64,000 nucleotides of DNA from Jacaranda mimosifolia (taxonomy: Eukaryota; Streptophyta; Magnoliopsida; Lamiales; Bignoniaceae): the NCBI GenBank assembly GCA_018894105.1, contig CM032125.1, positions 1,178,001 through 1,242,000 of the forward strand. Reading direction: 5' to 3'. Shown piece by piece: positions 33,691-45,175 of this stretch (positions are counted from its first letter, which is position 1; every line of letters starts with the position of its first letter). The notes beneath the pieces are model-generated. The model searched no databases. It had not been told where the DNA came from and saw nothing but the letters and a program-made list of their open reading frames with translations. The position numbers were made by a program, and so were the translations under genes.

Positions 33691-35159
33691 TCTTTTATAT
33701 CTAGCAATAAATGAATGGCAAGATTTTTATGTTAAGTTATCTTACTAGTTCCAGCTTTTCTCAAGTAAAATTGATATTTAAATTGGCAGTTGAATAAAGA
33801 ACAATCAAGTTGATGATGGAACAGAGCTGAGTCCATCTTTCTTGCAAAATTCGTTAACACCATTTTTGGTTCAAGAATTTTAGTGGGGAAAAGAAAAGAA
33901 AATGATAAGGAAAATATTTTTTATTGTTTGGTTAACAAAGAAAATACTAAAGAAAGGAAAACTTAGGAAAAAAATATAGTGTGTTCGAGGAAATTGAGTT
34001 TCCTCACAAAATGGTGAGGAAAATGTGAGAAAAGTCTGTTTGACACATCTCTCCTTCTCCTGCACATACATTCCTCCATTCATTTTTTTATTATTTTTTT
34101 TAACAACCAAACAAGTTTGAAATTTTATATTTTTTTGATTTTGTTTTCGTTTCCCTAACATTTGCCTTTCTTTGTCAAATTCTTTCAACCAAACATAGTG
34201 TAAGCATCCATGTGATTGCAGCATCTACATTTGATGAAGAAAATTAGTATACTAATAACCTCATTGTTTCTAACTTAATTAAATATAGCTGAACTGATCA
34301 CTATGGATTTGGTCCCATACTAAACGAATCTTAAAGATTATATATACATTGGGCCCGAATCTCACCCATGTGGTGGTATTTTTCTATTCTATATAGCTTT
34401 TGGATCAATTGAATCTATGCCCCCTTCAAAATAACAAAATTACCATTTACCGCTCCACTCTAATTTTTATAATTACCAAAATCTTTTATCTGGAGATATT
34501 CTTTTAAAAAATCCAAATAAAAATCATAAATTAACCATTTCCCCCTCAACTTAATAAATTTAACAAATAATTAAAGAAATATAATTATGTTTCATGACAG
34601 GAATAAGCTACTTTTGAACTTTTCACAAACTTAAAAATTTGAGAAATTAAAAATTTACGCACCCCCCCCCCCTTTCTTGCTAAAAACATATAATATTGTT
34701 TAATGTGCAAATTATGAACAAGATATCAACAAAAAATTAATACAAAGAGATATTATTTTTGGATTACAATTAGCTCACCATCAACTTCATATGTAGATTT
34801 TTAATTTAGCTAGATACCAAAAGCTTAAAATTAGGTTTTAGTCGACATATGAAGAGGATATTTTGATGAGTTTAAAAGCTTTCTAAAATCTTATGTAAAA
34901 TATCGGGATAATTTTAATTTCCGTCCCTCAAGTTTGCCACTAATTCAATTTACATTCCCCTGTTTTAAGTTGTTTCACATTGTGTCACCAACGTTTCTTA
35001 ATTTCGTCCAATGCTACCCTGCCGTTAAATAATCCGTTAAAAGTTAACGCCTGAAAATTGGAGTGAAAAATTAGGTGTCTTCTTTTCCAGTTTTATGTCT
35101 CTCTCCCTCCTATTTTTCAGTTTTCAGACTCTCTCTCTTCTCCAGGCAAGAACTTAGGA

Positions 35160-35336
35160 TTTAGATGAGTTCTCCTATCTAGGAAAGAATGATGATAGCA
35201 AGAAAAATGACGTGCCTTTATCAAGAAGGATAAGTCCTAGAAAGCTGAAAAATTCCAGTAAAATGCCCGACCAAGAGGCAAGACTCTCAATATTGGAGTT
35301 GATCCAGGAGAAAATGCGAAGATCACTTTACTGAAA
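35160..35336 (+). other. Unassigned open stretch inside the Pack-MULE
   Basis: A continuous frame of about 58 codons beginning DLDEFSYLGKNDDSKK and ending ILELIQEKMRRSLY before a stop. It lacks a start codon. Its composition (charged, no low complexity) is exon-like, suggesting a second captured gene fragment. The family is not recognised. Confidence 0.3.
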
Positions 35337-36149
35337 AAATGTTACGACCCTTAGAAAATGACAAAAGACAAAAGGCTGCAATAATATGTCGAATAATAAG
35401 AATGTTTCCTTGCCATTTCTTTCGTACTTTTCTACTTTTCTTTTGGCATTTTGCTTCCTTTTTTTTTTTTTTTTTTTTTTTCCTATCTAATATGGTCAAT
35501 CCTTTTTCTTTTTGGTGTTAATGAGGTGGCTATTTCTTGATTACATTTTTCTTTGAGGAGTTCATTTTAAGCTTGTTTTCTTTAATTTTGGGTTTGATTC
35601 GCATTTGATTCTTGGTCTTGTTGTTTACGTGGCATTGGGGCATCCAACAGAAACTGAAAACTGAGAATATTCCCCAATTAAGACACTTACCAATGTCAAA
35701 ATTGTTAAGGTAATTCCTGTTCCAAAAGTTCTTTAGATGATTTCTGCAAATTTTAGAACTCATCTTAGGATAAGTCTTATAGAATAGGATTCAAATGTTA
35801 GCATGTTGGTGGAAGTATTCTCTGTATTTCTCAAACATGGGACTGATTGAAGTATACGTGAGAATGAGTGTGGTGAAGAACGTCCTAAGCATAAAGATAC
35901 CAACCTATAAGAAGATATAGTCATTCCACGAAGATGCAAGCTAAAACTCTCATTTTGTCTGGTTATTCAGCTTAACAGATTGATGTGATGATGAAAGGAA
36001 CATTGTGCATCTTCGAACTTCATTCCCCTTGGATGGTGGTTAGTTAAATAAGCTTGAGGAAAGTTTATTCATGGATTTTGGGAATCATGAAAACTGCCTT
36101 GAGTCTCATGCATAACTAAAATGCCCATTGATTAATAATGAAGTTCATG

Positions 36150-36800
36150 TTCATTTTCTCAGTTGGAAGTTCTTAGCGATGTCTTATACCCTTGCCCGGA
36201 GAGTACATGCCGTCAAAGCAAAAATATTCAGTATCCCGAAAAACCATGCAGACAGTAGGGGCATGACACTCAATCAGTTCTCTTCGATGCTGGGGCGCTA
36301 CCACTTAGCCCTCTACTGATGAAAACCAATGAAGAATTATCAATTGCTTAACATCCAAACTGTCGTTTCACGCGTTCTCATAAAAACAACATGGCTCCTT
36401 TACTTCTGTTGCCCGGTTATGCTTGCCTTGTTGCATGGCCTCAACAAACATGTCTTAGCAAATGGCAGCAACGCTTTTGAGGCGGCACATGGCAAGGATT
36501 TCATGCAGTATGCAATGGTGGATCCTTCCCATAACAAGCTGTTCAACGACACTATAGCATCCCATGCCAAGGTTGCCGCGTTAACGTGGTTGGAAATTAT
36601 TTGATAGCTTTTGAGGAATTGGTATATTGGAGCGGCGACATGATGATGCTTCGTGCCTTGGTGAAGGCTTGCCCATAGAGATTTGAGGGATTAATTTTGA
36701 TCTTCCTTATGTAGAATCTTATGCTTGTTAATCTGATGGAGTGGAGCATATGGGAGACAACTTCTTTGAAGAGAAAAAGATGAAGACACAGTAAGAATTG
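36150..36800 (+). pseudogene. Captured O-methyltransferase fragment
   Basis: Pieces of a plant COMT-type O-methyltransferase in the normal order. First a dimerisation-domain part, with DSRGMTLNQFSSMLG near 36250, then PVMLALLHGLNKHVLA and NGSNAFEAAHGKDF (36415-36505), then DPSHNKLFNDTIASHAKVA (36520-36575). A SAM-binding part follows: MMMLRALVKACP (36640-36678), then in another frame GINFDLPYVESYA and SDGVEHMGDNFFEE (36690-36775). Active enzymes of the family transfer methyl from S-adenosylmethionine to phenolic or alkaloid hydroxyls. Here the glycine-rich loop is damaged, frames shift at least twice, stops intervene and the catalytic His/Glu region is absent, so no enzyme activity is expected. 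No other methyltransferase lies in the window; the source gene is elsewhere in the genome. Confidence 0.85.
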
Positions 36801-37767
36801 CAACACAATAAGAAATTGTTCAGCAAATTAGGGTCCCCCCCACCCAATTTGGGGATTAGGATTCTAACTTAGCAAAATGGGAATTATTATAACGTTAGTT
36901 GTTAGTCACGTGAGACATGTGTGACTGAACTATTAGCTATTAACGGATTATTTAACGGTTTGGCAACATTGGATGAAATTAAAAAACATTGGTGACACAA
37001 TGTGAAACGACTTAAAATAGAGGGACATGTATTGAATTAGTGGCAAACTTGAGGGACGAAAATTGAAATTATCCCTAAAATATCCTCAAGTACAGAAAAT
37101 TTCTTATGGATGAGCTTATAAACTCCATAATTAGATGTTAAAATCATACAAGTTCCTTTAAGAAAAAGAAATAAGTTTCTAACTTTTACATTTTCAAACG
37201 AACTTCTTTAATTTGGACCATATTATTAATGAAATTATCATTACTAATATTTTATAAGTTCTGTATTATTTAACACTTCTCCGTATTCATAAAATTTTTT
37301 AGATAGACTTATCTAAGCATCCTCAAACTCATATGTAGGAAGATGTATGTGGTTATAATGTTAGTTCATCTCAATTACGAAGGAGTAGAAGAAAAATCAA
37401 AATTTTACCAGCTTTCAAACTTAGTCATTCTTAACTTTAAAGTCATTGTGACTACCAACAAAAGCACATGCTAGCCCAAATAAATTAAGTTGTTATATAT
37501 AAGACTAGTAAAAAATCAATCTCCAAAATAAATAAATACTAAATATTTATTTTCTTGGAACCATGTGCACGTGCATGCCCAAGTGCCAAGAATGTTTATA
37601 TTAAATACAAATATATATATATATATATATTTCTTTTCTCCATCTTTTACTCCAAATTTTATGATAAATTAAACTTTTAGTGAGACATCTAGGATAAAAG
37701 ATATATTTATAAGCTACTTTCCAACAACAATTTACTCAACAAGTAACAATATATATTCACATTAGTC

Positions 37768-38984
37768 TAGGGGTGGCAACTTGGGTGGGTTCAGGTTGGG
37801 TTGAAGTAGGGATGTAATATTAATTTTCTCAACCCAAACCCAATCCAACCTAATAACAACATGAAAGTGTTCAACCCTAATCTAGCCTAATTCGTATCAG
37901 GTCAAGTTAGAATTGACCTAATTTTTTAAAATACATATTTTGAATATTTGTTTTAATTTTTAGAAAGTTTTTGGTATTTTTATTTTTAATTTTATCTATT
38001 TTTAATTATTGATAAATTAGAATAGGAGTACGGAGTTCTCATTATAACTTCACAAATGCACTCAAATAATTTTAATTGAACAACATAATATATTGATTTT
38101 TAGGACTTTTTTTTCCTTTCATTTTCTAGTATCTATTGGTATCATAAAATATTGAAATCACATAGTGTCTTATTTTTAAAAATGTCATACTTTTCCAAGT
38201 TTTAGTCACCTACTCTCTTTAATTTTTGGATCTTTTGTGTCGATTAAATTGCCTCTTTTAACTTTTTAAAATTAATGCCATTATTTTTTAGCTTTATATT
38301 GATTCAATTTTGCAATACATGAATCAATAAAATATATCATCAAGCAAATAAGTAAACAAATATTTTAAATTATACATATAATTTATTACAAAAACTTGCT
38401 TAAATCTTTTGAATTTTTTGCAACCTCCCAACAAAAAGAATTCTTCTCTATTTATTTATGCAAAATCTTGCATTGTATAAGACCTAAGAAAAACTTCCAG
38501 AACAATTTAGTAGTTAAAGCAATATTTGGTTAATTCTTAGCAATACAATTTTTATGTCCACTTGGATACAAAAATATCCATTAGAAATAATTTAATTTAC
38601 AATTACAATAATCCATCCTATATGGTTGTGAAAATAAATAAGACCCAAAAATGCCAAAGTAGTAATTTTGATATTGCTAAAGTTCAAAATTTCAAGCTTT
38701 ATTTTGTTATTTTATTTTTTTACTCCTAAAAAAATTTAAATTTTATTTGTTTAATTCGGATTGGGCCGAGTTGGTTCAGGTGAGTTCAGGCTGTCGTGTG
38801 ACCCACAATCAAAATTTGGGTTGTTCGTATAACTTGAAATTCAACCCAACCCAACCCATTTTCTTCGGGTTCTTATTCGTGTCAATCTTGTTGGACTCGG
38901 ACCTAAAATGGGTCAACCTAAACTCAATTTTTCATGTTAAACTCGTATCAAGTTATCGTGTAGTGTTGGAAATTGTCACCCCTA
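37768..38984. mobile_element. hAT-type non-autonomous element, 1.2 kb
   Basis: Ends TAGGGGTGGCAA / TTGTCACCCCTA; the flanking 8-mers are only partly alike. The paralog at 32285-32310 is uninterrupted. Subterminal 'gggtt.aggttggg' runs are typical of this plant hAT group. No transposase frame. Confidence 0.75.
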
Positions 38985-39664
38985 TACATAGCTATGTTCA
39001 TACATGGTAGAGAGTGTTTTTTGAATTCCTATTGGTATGGGTAAATCAAAGTTAAAATGAAATCAATGGTGGTAATAGGTTGAACCAAGATTTCATGTGT
39101 TCTAACAAGAAATAAGGCACAAAAAGACATACAATTTTTTAATCAGTTCATTATAAACTTAAGCACATTTATAGTTTTGTGCTCCATCCTAGTATCACGA
39201 ACACTTACATAAGAAAATTTCAAACTTTTGTGAAAACCAGTATCACATCTTCTACTTATCTAGTTGTTGTTTTTCCATGTGTACATAAATATCAAGATTT
39301 ACTTCATTAAAAGTTTAGAACGCATCCTCCTTTTATTCACTAGAAATAAAATACTCATCGGCAACTTGTTGTTACCTCTAATTAAAATTTTTCTAATTAT
39401 TAGTGGCTGTGCTAAAATAGATATAGGGTTCTAACACTACCCGTGATTCTTTTATATCTAGTAATAAATTAATTGTTAAAAATTTTCAAAATTTAATAAA
39501 ATTGGTTTTCTTGAAAACATGTGCACATGCCCAAGTGCCAACTGCATTTACATTAAATGCAAATATAATATGATCTTCCTTCCCTCCATTTCCTCCAAGT
39601 TCTATATTAAATTAAACCTGCAACACTGAGACATCTATTTATAAAGTGTATTATAGTTTTACCT

Positions 39665-40596
39665 GGGTTAAATGCATATTACCCCCTTATAAAGAGTCCA
39701 ACTGACTGAAAAACCGCCTATATATTTTTAATTGGTATAAACCTCCTTATATTTTTGAATAATGTGCAAAAAAAAGGTCCGCGTAGAATATTCGTAATAC
39801 ACACACTATATGTGAGATGTTTTCTTACTTTTGAGGCCGTTTGATGCCATAAAATGACATATTTGCCCCCTTATTACAATAAAAAAAAATATCATTTCAT
39901 TTGACTAGTTTTGTGGAGGGCATTACTGCAATTTAGATTAAACAAAAACAAGGATGCAGCAAGTTATGATTTTAATTATTTTATTCAAGAAAAACTTTTT
40001 CTTAAATGTTAAATTGACATTGTTTAGGGGTTGATGAAAGTTGGTTTTTTTTTTTTATCAGTTCTTAATTAGAAGTTTGACCATAAAATGAGGGTGACTG
40101 GATAGTAGATAAAATGCTTCACATCAATACGATGCCAAACAAACAAAAGCAACATTGAGAGAATACCATGGCAGGATTAGACAATGAACAATAAGATGGC
40201 AATGTGATAAATTAATATATGGCAACAGAGTGGTTCTACAATTTGTGCCTCAAACGTGACAAATAGTTTGCTTACGTATGGAATATCCTAGAATCATCAA
40301 ATATGCGAAAGAAAAGAAGGATTAATGCTCAGATTCATGGTAGATTGAGGTTTACGATTTTTCATCTTCTGAGAGAAGACCAATTTCACATCGTTCAGTT
40401 GGGAGAAAAGAAAGCATTGCCTTTGAGATATAAAGGAGGACAATTTGGTCTTTTCATATATCTAAAAAACGTTTAAACAAATTGGGGAGAGTGAGCAAAT
40501 TATTCTGAAATGCATGGGGATTTATGCCAATCAGAAATATACAAGGAGTTTTCAATCGATTGGGCTCTTTACAAGGGGTTAAAATGCATTCAGCCC
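39665..40596. mobile_element. Mutator-like element with long inverted ends
   Basis: Left GGGTTAAATGCATATTACCC and the complement of the right end GGGGCTGAATGCATTTTAACCC begin an inverted similarity of about 85 bases. The paralog near 32975 lacks the insertion. A clean 9-base duplication cannot be identified. The interior (about 40080-40480) has no recognised coding content. Confidence 0.65.
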
Positions 40597-41690
40597 CTTT
40601 CTTAAGTGTACCGTACTAGGTTCTCCATATGACAATCTACTTTTCAACAACTCTCACTTAGCATGTAATATGATATATTCCCATAACTATATATGTTGAT
40701 GAACTTTAAAAAGTGTCTTCCTAATTTCTACTAGCTAGTGTAGATAAATCAAAGTTACAAGGCCATAACTCAAACCAAGACGTGGCACGCATGAACATAC
40801 AATCTTTTAATCAGTTCATTGTATGCTTAAGTACGTTTATATATGGTCTTGCACTCCACCTCTTAGTGTCATAAACACTTATATAAGAAAATTTCAAGTT
40901 TTTATCAAAAGGAGTACCACTTCTTGTGTTTTTCTAGGTGAAGTTTCTATACAGATATCATGATTTACTTCGTTAAAAGTTTGGACCTCATCCTCTTTTT
41001 ATTCAACATTCAAAAATTAAGGCACTTGTCTCGACAACTTGTTGTTATCTTTGAACTTTTTTTTTAACTAGTGGTAGTGCTAAAAAAATGTAGGATTCCA
41101 ACAATAACCATGATTCTCTTATTTACTTTGTTTATTTACAGGCGTGCATACGCTAAGGATTCGTTAGAGTTCAAACCTCAAACCTTATACATAGATATGA
41201 GTATGAGGATGATATCATTGAGTGAATTGACCTCTTGACATCCGTAATTCTTTCATATCGAGCAATAAATGAATGGCAAGATTTTTATGTGAAAATATCT
41301 TACTAGTTCCAGCATTTTTCAAATAAGTAAAATTGATATTTTATTTGGCAGTTGAATAAAGAGCAATCAAGCTGATGATGAAACAGAGCTGAATCCATCT
41401 TTCTTGGAAAATTCATTAAGCATCCATGTGATTGCGGCATCTACATCTGATCAACAAAATTAGTCATTTTCTTGCTAAAAAACATATAATATGGTTTAAT
41501 GTGCAAATGAACCAGATATCAACAGAAAAAATACGAAGATATTATTTTTGCATGACAATGAGCTCACCATCAACTTAATATGTAGATTTTTAATTTAGCC
41601 AAATAATTCAAAATCGTGAAATTAGGATTATAATTTGAGACATGAAGAGGATACTTGGATGAGCTTAAAAACTTTCTAAAATATTTTATA

Positions 41691-42369
41691 AGATATCCTC
41701 AAGTGCAGAAAATTTCTTATAGACAAGCTTACAAACTCCACAATTATATGTTAAAATCCTACAAGTTCCTTTCAGAAAAAGCAATAAGTTTCTAACTTTT
41801 ACATTTTCAAACAAACTTCTTTCATTTGGAGCATATAATAACAAAATTATTATTACTAATATATTATAAGTTCTACAATTATTTTAATTAACACTTTGAC
41901 ATATTCAAAAATATTGTCTCATAAGTTTTTTAGACAGACTTAATTATTTAAGCCCCCTCAAATTCATGCATAGGAAGATGTTTGTGGTTATATATAATAT
42001 TATTCCATCTCAAATATGAAGGAGTAGAAGGAAATACAAAATTTTACCAGTTTTTAGTCTTCCAAACAAACGCACAATAACTCATTAGCATAAAACGTGG
42101 ATCTTTTCCATGTTAACAATATCACAACCTTTTGAGAGTAAAAGAAAATTTTAAATGAAAAGAAAATAAATATAATTAACTTGTCATGAGACAAGTTTCA
42201 GAACTACATGACAAAATCAAACAACATATATATTTGAGGTTAAGATTTAATGAAGCTGCTTGAACAAGTTAAAAGATCAGTTTGAAGTTTATAACATATA
42301 TCATCGACTAATGCTCTTTGAATGATTTACCAGTTTAAAGATTGTCCATGGAAACAAATTTAAATTTAA
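41691..42369 (-). other. Orphan NLR 3' flank
   Basis: Matches the downstream flank of NLR genes (41700-41960 like 37085-37320; 42050-42140 like 1365-1460; 'ttgtccatggaaaca' at 42344), yet no NLR coding sequence follows. The block ends abruptly at about 42365 where a different repeat begins, so the gene body was lost by deletion. Confidence 0.6.
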
Positions 42370-42792
42370 ATTTCTGCACATGAACTTTATGTTTCTGGGT
42401 GTTGTAAGTTTGTTTGGTTGAATTGCCCATCAATAATTGTCCGTACTGCAACAATTGATACACTCCTTTGTGTACTTTAGGTTGCCCCTTTTTTATGCAT
42501 TAAAATAGTTATTTCATTTTGATTTTGAAACATAAAACTTGCCCTTGAAAGTGTAACTTATACAGCACTCCAGGGATATTATGCGCGTTATTTCAATTGG
42601 GTAGGGCCAAACCTACCTGAACAAAATGACCGAAATTATTTCACTCATCGCATCATAAAATCCTAGATGACCCTGATTAAGCCATGTCACTTATGGTCTC
42701 TGTGCCGCTGCCGCAAGTGCGGCTCTTTATAAACATTCGTATTATTAATGATTTTCAAGTGCAATCATTTTTGCGAATTCACTTTACTATTC

Positions 42793-43717
42793 ATGATAAC
42801 AAATATAATATTAGTCACTAAATAATAAGTGGCAAAGTAAAAATTATCACTAATGGTATTATTATGTAGTAATAACTTTTAATTTATCACTAATGATATA
42901 TTTTAAGTGACAATAATTTTTATTTATTTTATCATAGTATGGCTCACACTACAAGAAAAAGATAAATTGGTGACAAAATAATAAGTGACAATGCAAAAGT
43001 TGTCACTAATTATGCATGTTAGGTGAAAAAAAAAAAGGAGTTTTATCACCTTAATGATATTTGCAAACTAAATAGTGACAAGAATAATGTTAAAGTTGTC
43101 ATCATAAATAATTAGTAACATACCTATGATGACAATGGAAATCTTGTCATAAGTTATAGTGACAATTTTTATTGTTACTAAGTTATCACCATAGCAGCAT
43201 TACTAATTGGTAATGGTGACAACTTAAAACATTAATTTTTGTCACTATTGAGTCATTTTGTGACAAGATAAAAATCTTATCACTTAAAAATTATCATTAA
43301 TGACTGGATAAAAGATATTGTCTCTCAATTCATATTATTAGTGACAACTTTTACTTTGTCACTTATTATTTTCTTACTAATATTATTTTTTTTTTTTTTT
43401 GTAGTGTCAATAGTGGCAAAAATTAATATTTTAAACTGTTACCATTGACAATTCTTTACCCTTATAGAGACAACTCAGTGGCAATATAAATTGTTGCTAT
43501 AATTTGCATTAAATTTTTCTTATCACTAGATTTTCACCATAGATGTGGCACTAATAGCCAATGGTGACAACTTATACACTATTCTTGTCATTATTTAGTT
43601 TGTTAAAAATCATTAAGGTGACAAAAGAAAGTTTCGTCACCTCATATGTATAATTAGTGATAACTTTTGTATTGTCACATACTATTTTGTTACTAGTTTT
43701 CTTTTTCTTATGGTGAT
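42793..43717. mobile_element. Degraded CACTA MITE hosting a younger relative
   Basis: The outer parts (42793-42946 and 43410-43717) resemble the left and right halves of the inner element and of 5988-6447, with the same 'aagtgacaa' / 'ttgtcactt' subterminal repeats, but the outer ends have decayed (CACCATAAGAAAAAG on the right). It predates the inner insertion. Confidence 0.7.
42947..43406. mobile_element. Nested young CACTA MITE
   Basis: 460 bases with intact CACTACAAGAAAAA left end and GTAGTG right end and a perfect TCA target duplication (42944-42946, 43407-43409). It is inserted into an older member of the same family. Confidence 0.9.
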
Positions 43718-44500
43718 TATCCAATTTTTCACAACTTTTTTTTTAAAAATACAATTTGGGTGTCAGAGGATTTTCACCAAGCAAAACCATTTAACTAGCG
43801 ACCTAACCGTTTGTGTGTTATTAGGACAACCTATGTTTGGATCACCCAAACCTCGGAAGCTCAATTCAACCCAACTTATTTTTGAGATAAAAAAATTTCG
43901 AACTCATCACATTTGAATCTTTTCAATCTCCTAAAATTGTTGTATCTTTTGTAGAATTAGGCTTGCAAATCTCTTCATCAGTGGGAACATATATACTAAA
44001 ACAGCTAATAACAACACTCCTTGTATGACTTACCAATTCAAAGGTGAATGTCCATTTCCTTGCAGGCTCACCTTGCTAAACAAACAAGGTTCGAGGATAC
44101 TAGTCCAACAAAATTGTCTTAATCAAGAGAATCATTGTGACCACCAAGAAAAGCAAGTATACTTAGTCCAACAAAATTGTCTCTAATGATATCTTTAGTA
44201 GGCCAAAAATCAAAGAGAAAAGATATTTTATAAGCAATGTTTTCAAATAAAAGTTGTCCACTGAGCTATTGCATTTGTGACATCTAAGCAACCAAATTAT
44301 TATATCTTTTTAACTAATTAAATTATTAGCTGAACAGATCACTATGAAATTGGTTCTACAGGAAAACATTCTTTCATGTTTATAAAGATTTAACTTTTAG
44401 ATAGTAGCATTATTAACAAACAATGGCTTGCTTAATTATGATAAGCACTCCATTTAATGGCGGGCTTAAGCTCACAGCACATTCGAAAGTTTTTAGCATT

Positions 44501-45175
44501 ATTAATTTAACTTGCTAGAAGAGTGCATGTATCAATTATCATGCAAATGTATTAGTTATTTTCAAACCACCACCATGGGTAAATTCTTAAACTACTAATA
44601 TAAACTAAAAAATTGTAAAAAGATACAAGTTAAATTACAATAAAAAGGGAACATGTTTATTGTATTATGTTAAAAAATTATATTAATATTTTATATTTGT
44701 AGATTTGTGATGTTTCCATAATAAATATATAAATTGAGTTATGGAGTTAGTTAATATTGAAATATATGATTTGATAGTTATTTGGGTTAAAATTGTATAT
44801 AAGGACACACATAAAGAATCTTTGCCTTTTCACTTTGTATTTAAGGTTTTATATATAATTTATTATCTAAAATACTTGATATTATATTTATTTTATTATA
44901 AATGCTATATCACTTTTTTATTTTTCATTTTTTTCAACAAGTACTGAATTCATTTTTTTTCTTATTATTTGTATATTAATTTCTTATTTTTTGTATTTTT
45001 TGACAAGGGGTATAAAGTCAATAGATATATATACATGTTATTTGATAATTAATGACTTTTTTTTTGTCATTTATGGTACAAACAGATTTTGTTTGTAATA
45101 CCATGGTTTAGAAACAACAAAAGAATGGAAAGACAAAGGTTAAACTATAGAAATTAATTGCAATTTTAAAAATGA
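44501..45175. other. Continuation of the block shared with 26590-27690
   Basis: Matches 26590-27140 and 27560-27680, minus the MITE at 27150. It stops exactly at the Helitron 3' end. Confidence 0.55.

Larger units (their letters stand above)
31786..34895. repeat. Large paralogous intergenic block, copy 1
   Basis: Collinear with 37431-41690. It contains an internal tandem duplication of about 0.8 kb (32061-32835 and 32836-33720), each unit running from 'gaaacatgtgcac.t..cc' through 'gagacatcta' to 'tcttttatatctag'. Copy 1 carries a SINE absent from copy 2, and lacks the hAT and Mutator-like insertions of copy 2. Confidence 0.75.
34905..37075 (+). mobile_element. Pack-MULE (Mutator-like) carrying O-methyltransferase sequence
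   Basis: 2171 bases bounded by inverted repeats of about 135 bases (34905-35040 and 36945-37075), both ending GGGATAATTT, with a perfect 9-base duplication TAAAATATC (34896-34904, 37076-37084). These are the hallmarks of Mutator-like elements. There is no transposase. The interior holds a decayed O-methyltransferase gene piece (36150-36800) and an unassigned 58-codon open stretch near 35160-35335. Empty sites are present in paralogs at about 41675-41700 and 54190-54215. Confidence 0.92.
37085..41690. repeat. Large paralogous intergenic block, copy 2
   Basis: 37085-37430 continues the shared NLR 3' flank interrupted by the Pack-MULE; 37431-41690 repeats 31786-34895 including the internal 0.8-kb tandem pair (37547-39480, 39497-41270). 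Copy 2 is enlarged by a hAT element and a Mutator-like element. Confidence 0.75.
42370..44500. repeat. Intergenic repeat block, copy 2
   Basis: Collinear with 21030-22085 and 56262-57640, interrupted by a pair of nested CACTA mini-elements (42793-43717). Confidence 0.6.

Noticed and set aside
33880..34224. 114-residue minus-strand frame
   Set aside because: Low-complexity Lys/Phe-rich translation in a repeat block; not kept as a frame in the paralog at 41340-41460.
44741..44947. 68-residue plus-strand frame
   Set aside because: AT-rich Tyr/Ile/Phe translation in a repeat block; the paralog at about 26860 does not preserve it.
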